A stretch of DNA of 64,000 nt from an uncultured Desulfobulbaceae bacterium (GTDB lineage: Bacteria; Desulfobacterota; Desulfobulbia; Desulfobulbales; Desulfobulbaceae). The position numbers and the translations under genes were made by a program. Shown piece by piece: positions 48,617-58,766 of this stretch (positions are counted from its first letter, which is position 1; each line of letters opens with the position of its first letter). Under the pieces are notes generated by a model. The model did not search any database. It saw only the letters and a program-made list of their open reading frames with translations, and was not told the origin of the DNA. Location of the stretch: the NCBI GenBank assembly GCA_947259225.1, contig CAMYLK010000007.1, positions 1 to 64,000 of the forward strand, in the 5' to 3' direction.

Positions 48617-49192
48617 ATGGAAGAAAATATTCCCACCTCTGCTGGTCTGAGCAGTTATAATCTCCTTAATGAAAAAAAGTTGTTTCATACCCTTTCTTTA
48701 AGGCCAGGTATAATCATGCTCGATTTAGGCTGTGGTGTAGGAAATTATACAGTAACTGCCTCTCCCTATATAGGCGACAAAGGGTTTGTTTGTGCCATGG
48801 ATCTTTGGGAGGAGGGAATCGAAACTCTGATGGTCAGGACAAACATCGGTAAACTCAGTAACATTCATCCAATTGTTGCCGATGCATCATATAGTTTGCC
48901 ATTTCAAAGAAACAGTTTTGATTTATGTCTCATGGCTACTTTTATTCATATTCTGCATCATGAGGGTACAATGAAGAGAGTATTGCGGGGGGTAAAGCAC
49001 ATTCTTAAGGCGGATGGCATGCTTGCAGTAGTTGAATTCCATAAAATTGAAGGCCCGCCGGGACCTCCGTTGGGCTGGAGGCTAACTCCAGGGCAACTTG
49101 GTGCTCAGCTCTCTTCCCTTGGGTACGATTGCATAAACACCGTTGATATAAGTCCCAATAACTACCTCTCCATTTTTCGATACAGCGATTGA
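48617..49192 (+). CDS. Class I SAM-dependent methyltransferase
   Basis: A 191-residue methyltransferase. Motif I is MLDLGCGVGNYT, the acidic residue after strand 2 is in CAMDLWEEG, and motif IV is FDLCLMATFIHIL. The fold is the Methyltransf_11/25 type (small molecule). The C-terminus GWRLTPGQLGAQLSSLGY resembles UbiE-like arsenite or metabolite methyltransferases. Substrate not known. It lies 160 bases after the aminopropyltransferase-like gene. Confidence 0.8.
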   Translation: MEENIPTSAGLSSYNLLNEKKLFHTLSLRPGIIMLDLGCGVGNYTVTASPYIGDKGFVCAMDLWEEGIETLMVRTNIGKLSNIHPIVADASYSLPFQRNSFDLCLMATFIHILHHEGTMKRVLRGVKHILKADGMLAVVEFHKIEGPPGPPLGWRLTPGQLGAQLSSLGYDCINTVDISPNNYLSIFRYSD

Positions 49193-49266
49193 AGTGATTG
49201 GGCATCAAAAAAGTAATTTTCTTCCTTTTTTACGGTTAAAGTTTAACAACATATAACGATAAATAG

Positions 49267-50385
49267 GTGAGAGAGGTGTTGGTGGAATGTAGAAATTTTC
49301 AGCTGAAATTTATTTCTTTTATTACACAGAATTTTCTGTTGCCTTTGATGTTTATAAGTCTTTGCGGTTGCACCTTGGCATCACGTAATGATAAATCCGT
49401 TAATTTACCTGCCCATCATGCAGAAGACGGATTTCAGAATCCCTATGTTCAAAAGGAAAAACGGGGATTTCTCAGTTATTTTAAAATGAGATATTTCAGT
49501 GATGTCAGCTATCATGATTATGAACAAACAGCAAACCTGATCCCAACAGTCAAAGTCAATCTTGATAGAGTCGTTGATCCTGGTGAACTACCTCAGATTA
49601 CCTGGGTTGGACATGCCACAGTGCTTATTCAGTACCGGGGCATATCTATTCTGACAGACCCTATGTTTTCAGACCGCGCTTCGCCGGTTAGTTTCCTTGG
49701 GCCAAAACGAGTTAATGCCCCAGCTTTTAAAATAAAAGAACTCCCACCTATCGATTATGTTATCATTTCACATAATCATTATGATCACCTGGACCGAAAG
49801 TCTGTAGAGGAGATAGGGTCCAGCACCTTCTGGCTAGTACCCTTGGGTTTGAAGTCATGGTTTCTCGGAATCGGAATTCAAGAACAGAAAGTGATTGAAT
49901 TTGACTGGTGGGATGTACAGTATTTTGACAAGGTGACTATTACCGCAACCCCGGCACAGCATTGGTCAGCAAGAAATCTGTGGGACAGAAGGAAAACGCT
50001 GTGGTCTTCCTGGATGGTACAAATTGATGATTTTACAGTCTGGTACAGTGGTGATACCGGCTATAATTCATTTCAATTTAAGGCAATCGGTGCAGAGTTT
50101 GGCAATATAGACCTAGCTTTGATATCGATTGGTGCTTATGAACCCCGTTGGTTCATGAAAGATGTGCATATTAATCCGGAAGAGGCTGTGCAAATCCACG
50201 AGGATATCAACTCAAAGCACTCCATCGCTGTTCAATGGGGGACCTTTCGGATGACTGCAGAATCTATTGATGACCCGCCTGCCAAACTGAAGGCTGCCTT
50301 GGCGAAGAAGAATATACCAGAGGACAGATTTGAAATAATGAAAATAGGTGAAATAAAAGTATTAGACACGATCAGTACGAAATAA
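49267..50385 (+). CDS. MBL-fold lipoprotein (NAPE-PLD/UlaG-like)
   Basis: A 372-residue predicted lipoprotein. A hydrophobic leader ends in SLCGC (Cys near 35). The metallo-beta-lactamase domain has the zinc motif SHNHYDHLD, a later His in TPAQHWSA, the bridging Asp in YSGDTGY and a last His in VHINPEE. The order and the WVGHATVLIQYRG start match the N-acylphosphatidylethanolamine phospholipase D / RomA group. It may hydrolyse a lipid in the periplasm. The listed start is GTG; several GTG and TTG codons follow within eight codons, so the exact start is open. Confidence 0.8.
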   Translation: MREVLVECRNFQLKFISFITQNFLLPLMFISLCGCTLASRNDKSVNLPAHHAEDGFQNPYVQKEKRGFLSYFKMRYFSDVSYHDYEQTANLIPTVKVNLDRVVDPGELPQITWVGHATVLIQYRGISILTDPMFSDRASPVSFLGPKRVNAPAFKIKELPPIDYVIISHNHYDHLDRKSVEEIGSSTFWLVPLGLKSWFLGIGIQEQKVIEFDWWDVQYFDKVTITATPAQHWSARNLWDRRKTLWSSWMVQIDDFTVWYSGDTGYNSFQFKAIGAEFGNIDLALISIGAYEPRWFMKDVHINPEEAVQIHEDINSKHSIAVQWGTFRMTAESIDDPPAKLKAALAKKNIPEDRFEIMKIGEIKVLDTISTK

Positions 50386-50403
50386 ACAGAAAATAGTATT
50401 TTA

Positions 50404-50772
50404 ATGAAAACTTCAATTAAAAACATCCAGTCATATCAGACAAAAGACGGTTCTCTCATTCATGAACTGATGCACCCGGATATACACGGAAACAGGAATA
50501 TGAGTTTTGCTCTTGCTGTAATTGGGGCCGGTATAAGTACATTGCTTCACAAGCATCATGCATCAGAAGAAATCTACCACTTTGTCCAGGGAAAAGGTTT
50601 GATGACACTTGGTGATGATCAGTTTTCCGTTGAGGCCGGGGATACAGTATGCATCCGGCCCGGCGTTTGTCATAGTGTCGTAAATACCTGGTATGATTCA
50701 TTAAAGATTTTCTGCTGCTGTGCCCCCCCGTATTCCCATTCAGACACGGAAATCCTTGGAGAAATTGGATGA
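50404..50772 (+). CDS. Cupin-domain protein
   Basis: A 122-residue single-domain cupin. Metal ligands lie in HKHHASEEIYHFVQG (motif 1, two His and one Glu) and RPGVCHSVVN (motif 2 His). It could be a metal-dependent isomerase or dioxygenase, or a sugar-binding protein; no substrate can be inferred. A terminator-like hairpin follows. Confidence 0.82.
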   Translation: MKTSIKNIQSYQTKDGSLIHELMHPDIHGNRNMSFALAVIGAGISTLLHKHHASEEIYHFVQGKGLMTLGDDQFSVEAGDTVCIRPGVCHSVVNTWYDSLKIFCCCAPPYSHSDTEILGEIG

Positions 50773-50828
50773 GGTATGCTTGTCATCAGTCAGTGTTTGG
50801 TGTATAACTTTTTTAAAAATGTACATGC

Positions 50829-50856
50829 GGCAGCTTGAAGCTGCCCTTTTCTTTTT
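50829..50856 (+). terminator. Intrinsic terminator before pyrG
   Basis: GGCAGCT and AGCTGCC form a tight 7-bp hairpin with a 3-base loop, followed by CTTTTCTTTTT. It ends the cupin transcript and separates the accessory block from pyrG, which starts 21 bases later. Confidence 0.75.
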
Positions 50857-50876
50857 GCGAATCCGGGAGAGTGTTC

Positions 50877-52565
50877 ATGAAAAGTAAGCCTACCAAAAAG
50901 ACCAAGTTCATTTTCATTACCGGCGGTGTCCTTTCCTCCCTGGGAAAGGGTCTTGCTGCAGCTGCTCTGGGAGCGTTGCTTGAGAGTCGTGGAATGACGG
51001 TAACTTTTCAGAAGCTTGATCCGTATATAAATGTTGATCCCGGTACAATGAATCCCTTTCAGCACGGTGAGGTTTTTGTTACCGACGACGGGGCTGAGAC
51101 GGACCTGGATATGGGCCATTATGAGCGCTATACGGATGCGGTCATGGCACAGGTCAATAATTATACCTCCGGGCGGATTTATTACTCCGTTATTCAGAAG
51201 GAAAGACGCGGGGAATATCTTGGCGGCACGGTTCAGGTTATTCCGCATATAACTGATGAGATAAAACATGCCGTTCTGCAGCTTGATGGCACAGTCGATG
51301 TGGCAATCATAGAGATCGGCGGCACCATAGGTGATATAGAAGGTCTTCCCTTTGTCGAGGCCATCCGCCAGTTGCGCGGAGACCTCGGACGTGACTATAC
51401 CCTTTTCATCCATCTGACCCTTGTGCCCTATATCAAGACAGCCGGTGAGGTCAAAACAAAACCCACACAGCACAGTGTCAAGGAACTGCTGGCAAGTGGT
51501 ATTCAGCCGGATATTCTTGTCTGCCGTACAGAAAACCATTTGACCACGGACCTGAAGAAAAAAATAGCCCTGTTCTGTAACGTCGAACCAGAGTCAGTCA
51601 TAACGGCCATGGATGTTGAATCAATCTATGAGGTTCCGCTTCGTCTGCATGAGGAGGGTTTGGATGACCGGGTCCTCGAAAAACTGAGCATCTGGACCGG
51701 GGCGCCGTATATTAAACCCTGGGAGGAGTTGGTTGACAGGATAAAGAATCCTAAATATCAGGTTACCATAGGGATTACGGGAAAATATGTTGAACTCAAG
51801 GAATCGTACAAGAGCCTTCATGAGGCCCTGGTTCATGGAGGGATTGCAAATAATGCCCAGGTCGACTTGAAATATATCAGCGCAGAGGATCTGGAAGAAG
51901 GCGATCCTGATGAACTTCTGGAAGACTGTGACGGCATCCTTGTGCCGGGGGGGTTTGGCAGTCGTGGAATGGAAGGTAAGATTCGTGCTATTACTGTGGC
52001 AAGGGAAAATAAAATTCCGTATTTTGGAATATGTCTCGGCATGCAGCTGGCTGTGGTTGAATTTGCCAGGAACATTGGCGGCATGAACGGTGCTCATTCT
52101 ACAGAACTTGATACTGAGACTCCTTTTCCAGTCATTTACCTGATGAAGGAGTGGTTTGATTTTCGTACTGGGCAAACTGAAACCCGTGATGAAAATTCAG
52201 ACATGGGTGGCACGCTCAGGCTTGGCGCTTATCCATGCATGTTGAAAGATGGTACTCTGGCCAGCAAAGCCTATCCGCAGGATGAGATCAGCGAACGACA
52301 CCGCCACCGGTATGAATTTAACAATATGTTTCGGGAACAACTGGTCAAAGCCGGCCTGGTCGTCAGCGGGACTTCACCTGATGACACCCTGGTGGAAATA
52401 GTTGAACTGAAAGATCACCCATGGTTTCTCGGCTGTCAGTTTCACCCTGAGTTCAAGTCAAAACCCATGAAACCCCACCCTCTGTTCAGAGAGTTTATAA
52501 AGGCATCATTAAAGCGACGTATGAAAGAGTTTGAGGAACCGGGCGCAATTAAAGTTGAGCGATGA
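50877..52565 (+). CDS. pyrG: CTP synthase
   Basis: A 562-residue enzyme that aminates UTP to CTP. The synthetase domain has [14 protein letters not shown] and [11 protein letters not shown]. The glutamine amidotransferase domain has the Cys nucleophile in [10 protein letters not shown] and His-Glu in CQFHPEF. The start at 50877 gives the family-standard N-terminus ([10 protein letters not shown]); an upstream extension would run into the terminator. First gene of a pyrG-kdsA-kdsC-lptC operon, an order seen in other Gram-negatives, where CTP is needed to make CMP-KDO. Confidence 0.97.
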   Translation: MKSKPTKKTKFIFITGGVLSSLGKGLAAAALGALLESRGMTVTFQKLDPYINVDPGTMNPFQHGEVFVTDDGAETDLDMGHYERYTDAVMAQVNNYTSGRIYYSVIQKERRGEYLGGTVQVIPHITDEIKHAVLQLDGTVDVAIIEIGGTIGDIEGLPFVEAIRQLRGDLGRDYTLFIHLTLVPYIKTAGEVKTKPTQHSVKELLASGIQPDILVCRTENHLTTDLKKKIALFCNVEPESVITAMDVESIYEVPLRLHEEGLDDRVLEKLSIWTGAPYIKPWEELVDRIKNPKYQVTIGITGKYVELKESYKSLHEALVHGGIANNAQVDLKYISAEDLEEGDPDELLEDCDGILVPGGFGSRGMEGKIRAITVARENKIPYFGICLGMQLAVVEFARNIGGMNGAHSTELDTETPFPVIYLMKEWFDFRTGQTETRDENSDMGGTLRLGAYPCMLKDGTLASKAYPQDEISERHRHRYEFNNMFREQLVKAGLVVSGTSPDDTLVEIVELKDHPWFLGCQFHPEFKSKPMKPHPLFREFIKASLKRRMKEFEEPGAIKVER

Positions 52566-53416
52566 CAACTGTCACCATTAACGAAAATTCAGGTGAACAT
52601 CGGATAATTGTTGGCCCCTCACAGCCGCTTCTTCTCCTTGCAGGTCCCTGCGTGTTGGAATCGGAAGAGACAGCCTGGGAGATTGCCCGGGAGATGAAAA
52701 GTATATGTGAGCGCCTGGATATTTCCTATGTGTTTAAGGCCTCTTTTGATAAGGCAAATCGCACATCCCTGGATTCTTATCGTGGACCAGGCCTCGAGAG
52801 AGGGCTGAGGCTGCTTGCGCGAATCAAAGAGGAGATAGGGGTACCGGTCGTATCCGATGTGCATGGAGCCTCCCAGATAGAGCATGTTTCCGAAGTGTTG
52901 GATATTATCCAGATCCCGGCATTTCTGTGCCGCCAGACAGATCTCCTTGTCGCGGCAGCCAAGTCAGGTCGGGTGGTGAACATTAAAAAAGGGCAGTTTG
53001 TTTCGCCGTGGGACATGAAATATGCAGTTGACAAGGTAAGGTCAGCCGGAGGTCAAAAGATCCTCCTTACGGAACGTGGTGCAAGTTTTGGTTATAATAA
53101 TCTGGTTGTAGATATGCGTTCATTGCCGGTTATGAGTTCACTGGACTGTCCTGTTATATATGATGCCACTCACAGTGTACAACTTCCCGGCGGGGCCGGC
53201 GGCAGTTCAGGTGGACAGCGTGAATTTATTCCTGCCCTTGCCCGGGCGGCTGTGGCAGCAGGTATTGATGGACTGTTTATGGAAGTTCATCCGGATCCGG
53301 ATAGTGCTCTGTGCGATGGCCCAAACAGCTGGCCGCTTGACCGGACGGAAAAGTTACTGCGTCAGCTCCTTGCTGTCAGGGCAGCAGTAAAAGAGGATAC
53401 TGATGGAGAGGAATGA
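52562..53416 (+). CDS. kdsA: KDO-8-phosphate synthase
   Basis: A 284-residue aldolase that joins PEP and arabinose-5-phosphate. The motif AGPCVLES carries the Cys that marks the metal-dependent class. [12 protein letters not shown] and the C-terminal [21 protein letters not shown] (split here by function, active site and metal ligands) are complete. It overlaps pyrG by ATGA and kdsC by 14 bases, which supports tight cotranslation in the KDO pathway for lipopolysaccharide. Confidence 0.97.
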   Translation: MTTVTINENSGEHRIIVGPSQPLLLLAGPCVLESEETAWEIAREMKSICERLDISYVFKASFDKANRTSLDSYRGPGLERGLRLLARIKEEIGVPVVSDVHGASQIEHVSEVLDIIQIPAFLCRQTDLLVAAAKSGRVVNIKKGQFVSPWDMKYAVDKVRSAGGQKILLTERGASFGYNNLVVDMRSLPVMSSLDCPVIYDATHSVQLPGGAGGSSGGQREFIPALARAAVAAGIDGLFMEVHPDPDSALCDGPNSWPLDRTEKLLRQLLAVRAAVKEDTDGEE

Positions 53417-54071
53417 TTCTTGCCCTGAGCGTGATGGAAAGGAAACTGAAAGTGATTATGGCCCCAGATATCCGTCTGACTGTGAACTGACCCAGGCTTT
53501 ACTAGAAAGGGCACGCAAAAGAAACCAGCCGGTTATGCGAAGCGCTGAATGGAAAAAAGCCCTGTCACGGGCGAAAGAGATAAAGCTTCTCCTGCTTGAT
53601 GTGGATGGGGTTCTGACAGATGGAACCATTACATATACGCCGGATGGAGGGGAATCGAAGGGGTTTAACACCCAGGATGGGTTCGGCCTGAGGATATTGC
53701 AGGATGCCGGCGTTGATGTAGGACTTATAACGGCCCGTACTTCAGAGGCTGTAACCCGCCGGGCGCATGACCTCAAATTACAATATGTGTTTCAGGGCGC
53801 AGGCAACAAGAATACTGTGTATGAAGAAATCCTTGGCAAGTCAGGCCTCCGGCCCTTACAGACTGCATACATGGGTGATGACTGGCTCGACCTGCAGTTG
53901 CTCAACCGGGTAGGTTTTGCTATTGCACCTGCTAATGCTGTGGCAGAGGTTCAGCAACGAGTTCATTACGTCACAAGTCACAGCGGTGGTAGGGGTGCAG
54001 TACGTGAAGCATGTGAGTTAATCCTGGAGGCCAGAGGGGAATTGGCCGCTATTTTAAGAAAATTTATATGA
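53403..54071 (+). CDS. kdsC: KDO-8-phosphate phosphatase
   Basis: A 222-residue HAD-superfamily phosphatase. The nucleophile is in [13 protein letters not shown], the second motif in LITARTS and the last in YMGDDWLDL. It removes phosphate from KDO-8-phosphate. The core matches 160-190-residue KdsC proteins; about 55 residues at the N-terminus are extra, hydrophilic and of no clear function. It overlaps kdsA and lptC. Confidence 0.94.
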   Translation: MERNDSCPERDGKETESDYGPRYPSDCELTQALLERARKRNQPVMRSAEWKKALSRAKEIKLLLLDVDGVLTDGTITYTPDGGESKGFNTQDGFGLRILQDAGVDVGLITARTSEAVTRRAHDLKLQYVFQGAGNKNTVYEEILGKSGLRPLQTAYMGDDWLDLQLLNRVGFAIAPANAVAEVQQRVHYVTSHSGGRGAVREACELILEARGELAAILRKFI

Positions 54072-54640
54072 TTTCCAGAAATCCGCGAAACCTGTTGTGG
54101 TTTGTGCCGCTTGTTCTTTTTCTGACCAGTCCACTGTGGAAACCTGTCGTGGCTTCATATTTAAAACCGCGTGGAGGGTATGAAGCTCAATCCTCTGTAA
54201 TTACAGACAATGAACCAGCACAAAGTTTTATTATGGATAACATTACGATTACCATGTCCAATCGCGGGCGGGTTGAATGGGTGGTGAATGCAGAACGTGC
54301 ATTTACTGCAGAGTCAGACAAGGAAATCGGCATGATTGAAGTTGATGCGGTATATACAGACACCGATGAAGAAGTTACCCGGATTACGAGTTCCCAAGGC
54401 ATGTATCATGTAGACCAGCGGCACCTCATCCTGATAGATGATGTAGTTATCAGCAAACCGTCCTCCAAACAGGATATGTATACTGACCTTCTGCATTATT
54501 ATGATGCGAGAAAAATGATTGTCAGCCCTGGAGATCTTGAAATCATAGGTCCAGATTATTCTATTGAGGCGGGCCGGCTCGACTACGATCTTGCCAATAA
54601 AGGGTACGACTTCAGCAATCGTGTAATAGTCAACTTTTAG
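54068..54640 (+). CDS. lptC: LPS export protein LptC
   Basis: A 190-residue bitopic protein with one N-terminal membrane anchor (LLWFVPLVLFLTSPLW) and a periplasmic beta-jellyroll. ITITMSNRGRVEWVVNAERA and the closing YDFSNRVIVNF are typical. It bridges the LptBFG transporter and LptA in lipopolysaccharide export. It overlaps kdsC by ATGA. lptA and lptB, which often follow, are not here; dapL comes next. Confidence 0.88.
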   Translation: MISRNPRNLLWFVPLVLFLTSPLWKPVVASYLKPRGGYEAQSSVITDNEPAQSFIMDNITITMSNRGRVEWVVNAERAFTAESDKEIGMIEVDAVYTDTDEEVTRITSSQGMYHVDQRHLILIDDVVISKPSSKQDMYTDLLHYYDARKMIVSPGDLEIIGPDYSIEAGRLDYDLANKGYDFSNRVIVNF

Positions 54641-54693
54641 TTAAACTATAAACAGATTATTACATTGACCAGGCAAAGATTGGACAGAAAATT

Positions 54694-55917
54694 ATGATTA
54701 CTATCAATGAGCATTACCTGAAGCTGCAGGCTTCATATCTTTTTTCCGATATCGCCAGGCGGGTATCAGACTTTCAGCAGGCAAATCCTGACCGTGAAGT
54801 AATACGGCTCGGCATCGGTGATGTTACAAGGGCTCTGCCCAGGGCCTGTACAGAAGCATTTCATAAAGCTGTTGACGAGATGGCGCAAGACTTAACCTTC
54901 AGGGGATATGGTCCTGAACAGGGGTATGAATTCTTACGCGAAGCCATAGCAGAAAGTGATTTTCAGTCCAGAGGCGCAGATATCACCGCCGATGAAATTT
55001 TTGTTTCTGACGGTGCCAAGTGCGATACCGGTAATATCCAGGAACTGTTTTCATCGGATGTCAAAATAGCCATACCTGACCCGGTCTACCCCGTATATCT
55101 TGATACCAATGTTATGGCCGGTCGGACAGGGGCATTTGTTGACGGTCGGTATCAGGGGATTGTTTACCTCGATTCGACACGGGGAAACAACTACGTACCT
55201 GAACTTCCCTCACAGGAGGTTGACCTCATTTATCTCTGCTTTCCAAACAACCCGACCGGTTCAACCATTACCAGGGAACAACTGAAGGTCTGGGTGGATT
55301 ATGCTAGAGACAACAAGGCTCTGATACTTTTTGATGCCGCGTACGAAGCTTTTATCCGTGATGATTCTCTGCCCCGTTCCATCTACGAGATTGAAGGTGC
55401 CAGGAAAGTGGCGGTTGAATTCCGGTCTTTTTCTAAAAATGCCGGTTTTACAGGGACCCGTTGTGCGTATACGGTAGTGCCGAAAGAGTGCATTGCCTAC
55501 GATAGCAAAGGGGGACGACAAGCCTTGCACTCATTATGGAACCGCAGGCACTGCACTAAATTCAATGGTGTTTCCTACCCGGTGCAGCGAGCGGCTGAAG
55601 CCGTATACAGCGAGGAAGGCAGAACTCAGACCATGGAACTGGTTAATTATTACATGAGGAATGCTGAACTGATTGCCGGTTCGATGAAGGAACTGGGCTT
55701 TCAATTTGTCGGCGGCGAAAATTCACCTTACATATGGATAGCCAGTGACCGCGATTCATGGAAATTTTTTGATATGCTGCTCAATGATGCTGGAGTGGTC
55801 TGCACCCCTGGAGCCGGTTTCGGAAAATGCGGCCAGGGATACATCCGCTTATCGGCATTTAACAGTAACGAAAATGTTGAGAAGGCCATGGCCCGGATTC
55901 GCCTGGCCCTTGGATAG
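54694..55917 (+). CDS. dapL: LL-diaminopimelate aminotransferase
   Basis: A 407-residue PLP aminotransferase that converts tetrahydrodipicolinate directly to LL-diaminopimelate. The PLP lysine is in [14 protein letters not shown], and the N-terminal [10 protein letters not shown] and [12 protein letters not shown] are typical of DapL. This route replaces the succinyl or acetyl branches of lysine synthesis in Desulfobacterota, Chlamydiae and cyanobacteria. It follows lptC by 53 bases and converges on the ABC ATPase gene. Confidence 0.96.
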   Translation: MITINEHYLKLQASYLFSDIARRVSDFQQANPDREVIRLGIGDVTRALPRACTEAFHKAVDEMAQDLTFRGYGPEQGYEFLREAIAESDFQSRGADITADEIFVSDGAKCDTGNIQELFSSDVKIAIPDPVYPVYLDTNVMAGRTGAFVDGRYQGIVYLDSTRGNNYVPELPSQEVDLIYLCFPNNPTGSTITREQLKVWVDYARDNKALILFDAAYEAFIRDDSLPRSIYEIEGARKVAVEFRSFSKNAGFTGTRCAYTVVPKECIAYDSKGGRQALHSLWNRRHCTKFNGVSYPVQRAAEAVYSEEGRTQTMELVNYYMRNAELIAGSMKELGFQFVGGENSPYIWIASDRDSWKFFDMLLNDAGVVCTPGAGFGKCGQGYIRLSAFNSNENVEKAMARIRLALG

Positions 55918-55920
55918 GTT

Positions 55921-57018
55921 CTAGACGAGAGCAGATCCGTCTTCGTTATACAGATGGAGTGATTCCGGGACAAAATATAGATTCGTCATACTATCTGTAT
56001 CACTGAATTTCCCCGGCAACCGGGCAATGAGGGGTGAAACGTCCCGATTGTCTGAGAATTGAAAGTACACAAGGGTTTCGTGACCGAGAAACTCTGTCGC
56101 GTTAACATGCACTCTGTATGGCAAGCTTTTGTCTGACGGCTCAGCAGTTATTGCTTCCGGTCGAATACCAACATAAATGTTTCCATTCACCTGCAGGTTT
56201 TGCCGAGATAATTTTTCCGGGAGAGGGATTACCAGGTCGCCAGCCTGAAGCTGTTCTTGCCCATCATCTTTCAATCTGAGAGTGGCCGGAAAAACATTCA
56301 TTCCAGGGCTGCCTATAAACTTTGCTACAAAAATGCTTCGCGGTTGCTGATAGAGTTCTGTAGGAGTTCCTACCTGGTGTAGCTTTCCTGATTCGATAAC
56401 AGCAACACGGTCACCAAGTGTCATAGCTTCCACTTGATCATGGGTCACATACAGTGTCGTTTTCTGTAGGCGTTTTTGCAGTTCTGATATTTCCGCTCGT
56501 ATCCGGGCTCGCAGTTTTGCATCAAGGTTCGATAATGGTTCGTCGAGAAGAAAAACACTTGGATTGCGGACCAAAGCCCTGCCCATGGCAACTCGCTGTC
56601 TCTGTCCTCCAGAGAGTTCAGCAGGTCTGCGATTAAGTAATTTCTGCAGTTTCAGGATATCAGCGATCTCTGCCACTTTTTTTGACATTTGGTCTTTGGG
56701 CGTACGAACCATCTTCAGAGGAAATTCAAGGTTAGCGCGTACACTCATGTGAGGGTAGAGAGCATAGTTCTGAAAGACCATGGCAATATTACGCTTCTGT
56801 GGAGTGACCAGGTTGACAACCTGACCGTCAATCAAAATTTCACCGCTGCTAATATCTTCCAGACCGGCCAGCAATCTAAGGGTTGTGGATTTTCCGCAAC
56901 CTGAAGGACCGACCAGGACTACTAATTCACCATCATTTACTTGCAGGCAAAAATTATTTAAAGCAATTGTGCCATCAGCAAATTTTTTGGATACATCCCG
57001 AAATTCAACCGTTGTCAT
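55921..57018 (-). CDS. Sugar-type ABC importer ATPase (MalK/UgpC-like)
   Basis: A 365-residue nucleotide-binding subunit of the carbohydrate uptake-1 (CUT1) class. Walker A GPSGCGKSTT, signature LSGGQRQRVAMGRA, Walker B VFLLDEPLSNLDA and the His switch are intact. A C-terminal regulatory TOBE/OB domain follows (about 240-365), including VGIRPEAI. It powers import by the two permeases encoded upstream. Four-gene order: binding protein, permease, permease, ATPase, all minus strand. Confidence 0.94.
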   Translation of the reverse strand: MTTVEFRDVSKKFADGTIALNNFCLQVNDGELVVLVGPSGCGKSTTLRLLAGLEDISSGEILIDGQVVNLVTPQKRNIAMVFQNYALYPHMSVRANLEFPLKMVRTPKDQMSKKVAEIADILKLQKLLNRRPAELSGGQRQRVAMGRALVRNPSVFLLDEPLSNLDAKLRARIRAEISELQKRLQKTTLYVTHDQVEAMTLGDRVAVIESGKLHQVGTPTELYQQPRSIFVAKFIGSPGMNVFPATLRLKDDGQEQLQAGDLVIPLPEKLSRQNLQVNGNIYVGIRPEAITAEPSDKSLPYRVHVNATEFLGHETLVYFQFSDNRDVSPLIARLPGKFSDTDSMTNLYFVPESLHLYNEDGSALV

Positions 57019-57021
57019 GGA

Positions 57022-57858
57022 TTATCCTTTCAGGCCCATTGTAGCAACACCCTGGATGAACCAACGCTGAAAAACAATAAATATTAACAGCACAGGGAGG
57101 ACCATCATGACACCGAAGGCAAAAATATCCCCCCATTGCAGGGGAGGAAGGGTATAAAATGCAGCAATTCCAAGGGGCAAGGGCCGAACGTCCTCACTGT
57201 GCGTCACCATTAAAGGCCAAAGGAAGGATCCCCACTGCATGAGGAATGTGAGGATTGCAACGGCAGCGAATACCGGTTTGGCATTTGGCACCACAATACG
57301 TATAAAGATACTCAGGGGTTTAGCTCCGTCGATGCGGGCCGCCTCTTCAAGTTCTTTAGGCAGTCCAAGAAAAAAGGTATAAAAGAGATAAATTGAAAAT
57401 GCGTTGGCGATGAAGGGAATAATCTGTACAAGATAGGTATTTCTCCAACCAAAAATCGTAACTTCGTAAAATAATGGGACGGCAATCGCCTCCAGCGGGA
57501 TAATAATCAGAGCGATAACGCCTGCCAGTAACCAGTTCCGGCCGCACCACTGCAACCTGGAGAAAGCATATCCAGCAAGGGAATTCACAAAAAGTCCGCA
57601 GCTTACGATAGTTGTGGTAATAAAAATGGAGTTGAACATAAAGCGGCCAAAAGGCACCCGGGCCAATACTTCGTGGTAATTGGTCAATCGAAATTCAGCC
57701 GGGAAAAAAGTTGCGAGACGGCCGGCTTCGAGTAAAACCAGGTCGTCGGGTTTTAAACTGCCTGTGACCATTATGCCGACTGGAATCAGAAATATCAGCG
57801 TGAAGCTTGTTAACAAGATGTAGAAGGCCATTCTAGTCAGAATTATTTTTAAAATCAT
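57022..57858 (-). CDS. ABC importer permease (MalG/UgpE-like)
   Basis: A 278-residue inner-membrane permease with six helices. The coupling EAA loop reads EEAARIDGAKPLSIFIRIVV (about 185-205). It pairs with the other permease to form the channel of a CUT1 importer. It overlaps the preceding permease gene by four bases and lies three bases upstream of the ATPase gene. Confidence 0.93.
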   Translation of the reverse strand: MILKIILTRMAFYILLTSFTLIFLIPVGIMVTGSLKPDDLVLLEAGRLATFFPAEFRLTNYHEVLARVPFGRFMFNSIFITTTIVSCGLFVNSLAGYAFSRLQWCGRNWLLAGVIALIIIPLEAIAVPLFYEVTIFGWRNTYLVQIIPFIANAFSIYLFYTFFLGLPKELEEAARIDGAKPLSIFIRIVVPNAKPVFAAVAILTFLMQWGSFLWPLMVTHSEDVRPLPLGIAAFYTLPPLQWGDIFAFGVMMVLPVLLIFIVFQRWFIQGVATMGLKG

Positions 57859-58766
57859 GTAATCGGCCCCTCATGCTTGACCAGATAACGCTGCAACAGG
57901 GTCAGCAATAAGACGATGACGAAGAAGACTACGGTCATGGCTGAAGCTCTAGCTATCTGCTGGCTGCCAAAGGCAGTATTCACAGCCTCGAACATAAGAG
58001 TAGTGGTGGCATAATTTGGGCCACCTTGAGTCATAATCTGGACCTGGTCAAAAAGGCGGAAAGTAAGAATGGTTGTGACCAGAATGACTAAGATCAGGGC
58101 GTTGCGAAGCTGTGGAAGGGTAATGTGGAAAAAGAGTTGCTTCCGGCCGGCACCGTCGACTCTTGCCGCCTCGTAAAGTTCAACCGGAATGGATTGCAGT
58201 GCTGCAAGCAGGATGACCATCTGAAAGCCTACACCTTGCCAGATCGAGGTAATGGTTATTGCCGGTAGGGCCAGGCTGGAGTCATGAAGGAAATCCCGTG
58301 CTTGCCAGGAACCGAAGCTCAGCAACTCAAGGAGGCTGTTAAGCATACCTTGCTGTCCCGGCGCGAATATAAGAATCCAGATGACAGCCACCAGGGACAG
58401 TGGAAAGATAACAGGCATGAAAAACAGGGTGCGGAAGATAGTCATTCCCCGTAGGGGCTGGTTTAAGAACAGGGCCAGTAACAGTGCCAGGCTTGTTTGG
58501 ACCGGGACGACGATGAGGGCAAAAACAGTATTGTTTTTCATGGCATGAAGGAAAGCAGAATCAGTGAATATTCTTTTATACTGGCTCAATCCGGCAATTT
58601 CCACAGGGAGAGGAGAGCCTAAGCGCAGGTTGGTAAAGGAGAGTGCGACAGCCAGAATAAATGGGATGAAGACGAAAAATAACAGGCCAAGAAGGGCGGG
58701 GAGTGAAAAAAACCATGCAATTGTGGTGTCCTGCTTACGCTGAAGGTCCTGAACAATGAATATCAT
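57855..58766 (-). CDS. ABC importer permease (MalF/UgpA-like)
   Basis: A 303-residue permease with about six helices. Its EAA loop reads YEAARVDGAGRKQLFFHITL (about 215). It has no extra periplasmic domain of the enteric MalF type, so it resembles UgpA or the shorter Gram-positive sugar permeases. Its start codon overlaps the stop of the binding-protein gene. Confidence 0.93.
   Translation of the reverse strand: MIFIVQDLQRKQDTTIAWFFSLPALLGLLFFVFIPFILAVALSFTNLRLGSPLPVEIAGLSQYKRIFTDSAFLHAMKNNTVFALIVVPVQTSLALLLALFLNQPLRGMTIFRTLFFMPVIFPLSLVAVIWILIFAPGQQGMLNSLLELLSFGSWQARDFLHDSSLALPAITITSIWQGVGFQMVILLAALQSIPVELYEAARVDGAGRKQLFFHITLPQLRNALILVILVTTILTFRLFDQVQIMTQGGPNYATTTLMFEAVNTAFGSQQIARASAMTVVFFVIVLLLTLLQRYLVKHEGPIT

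Noticed and set aside
43715-50860. Integrative element with attL/attR at the tRNA-Ser gene
   Set aside because: I saw no integrase gene and no second copy of the tRNA 3' end; the idea remains open only as a compositional block.
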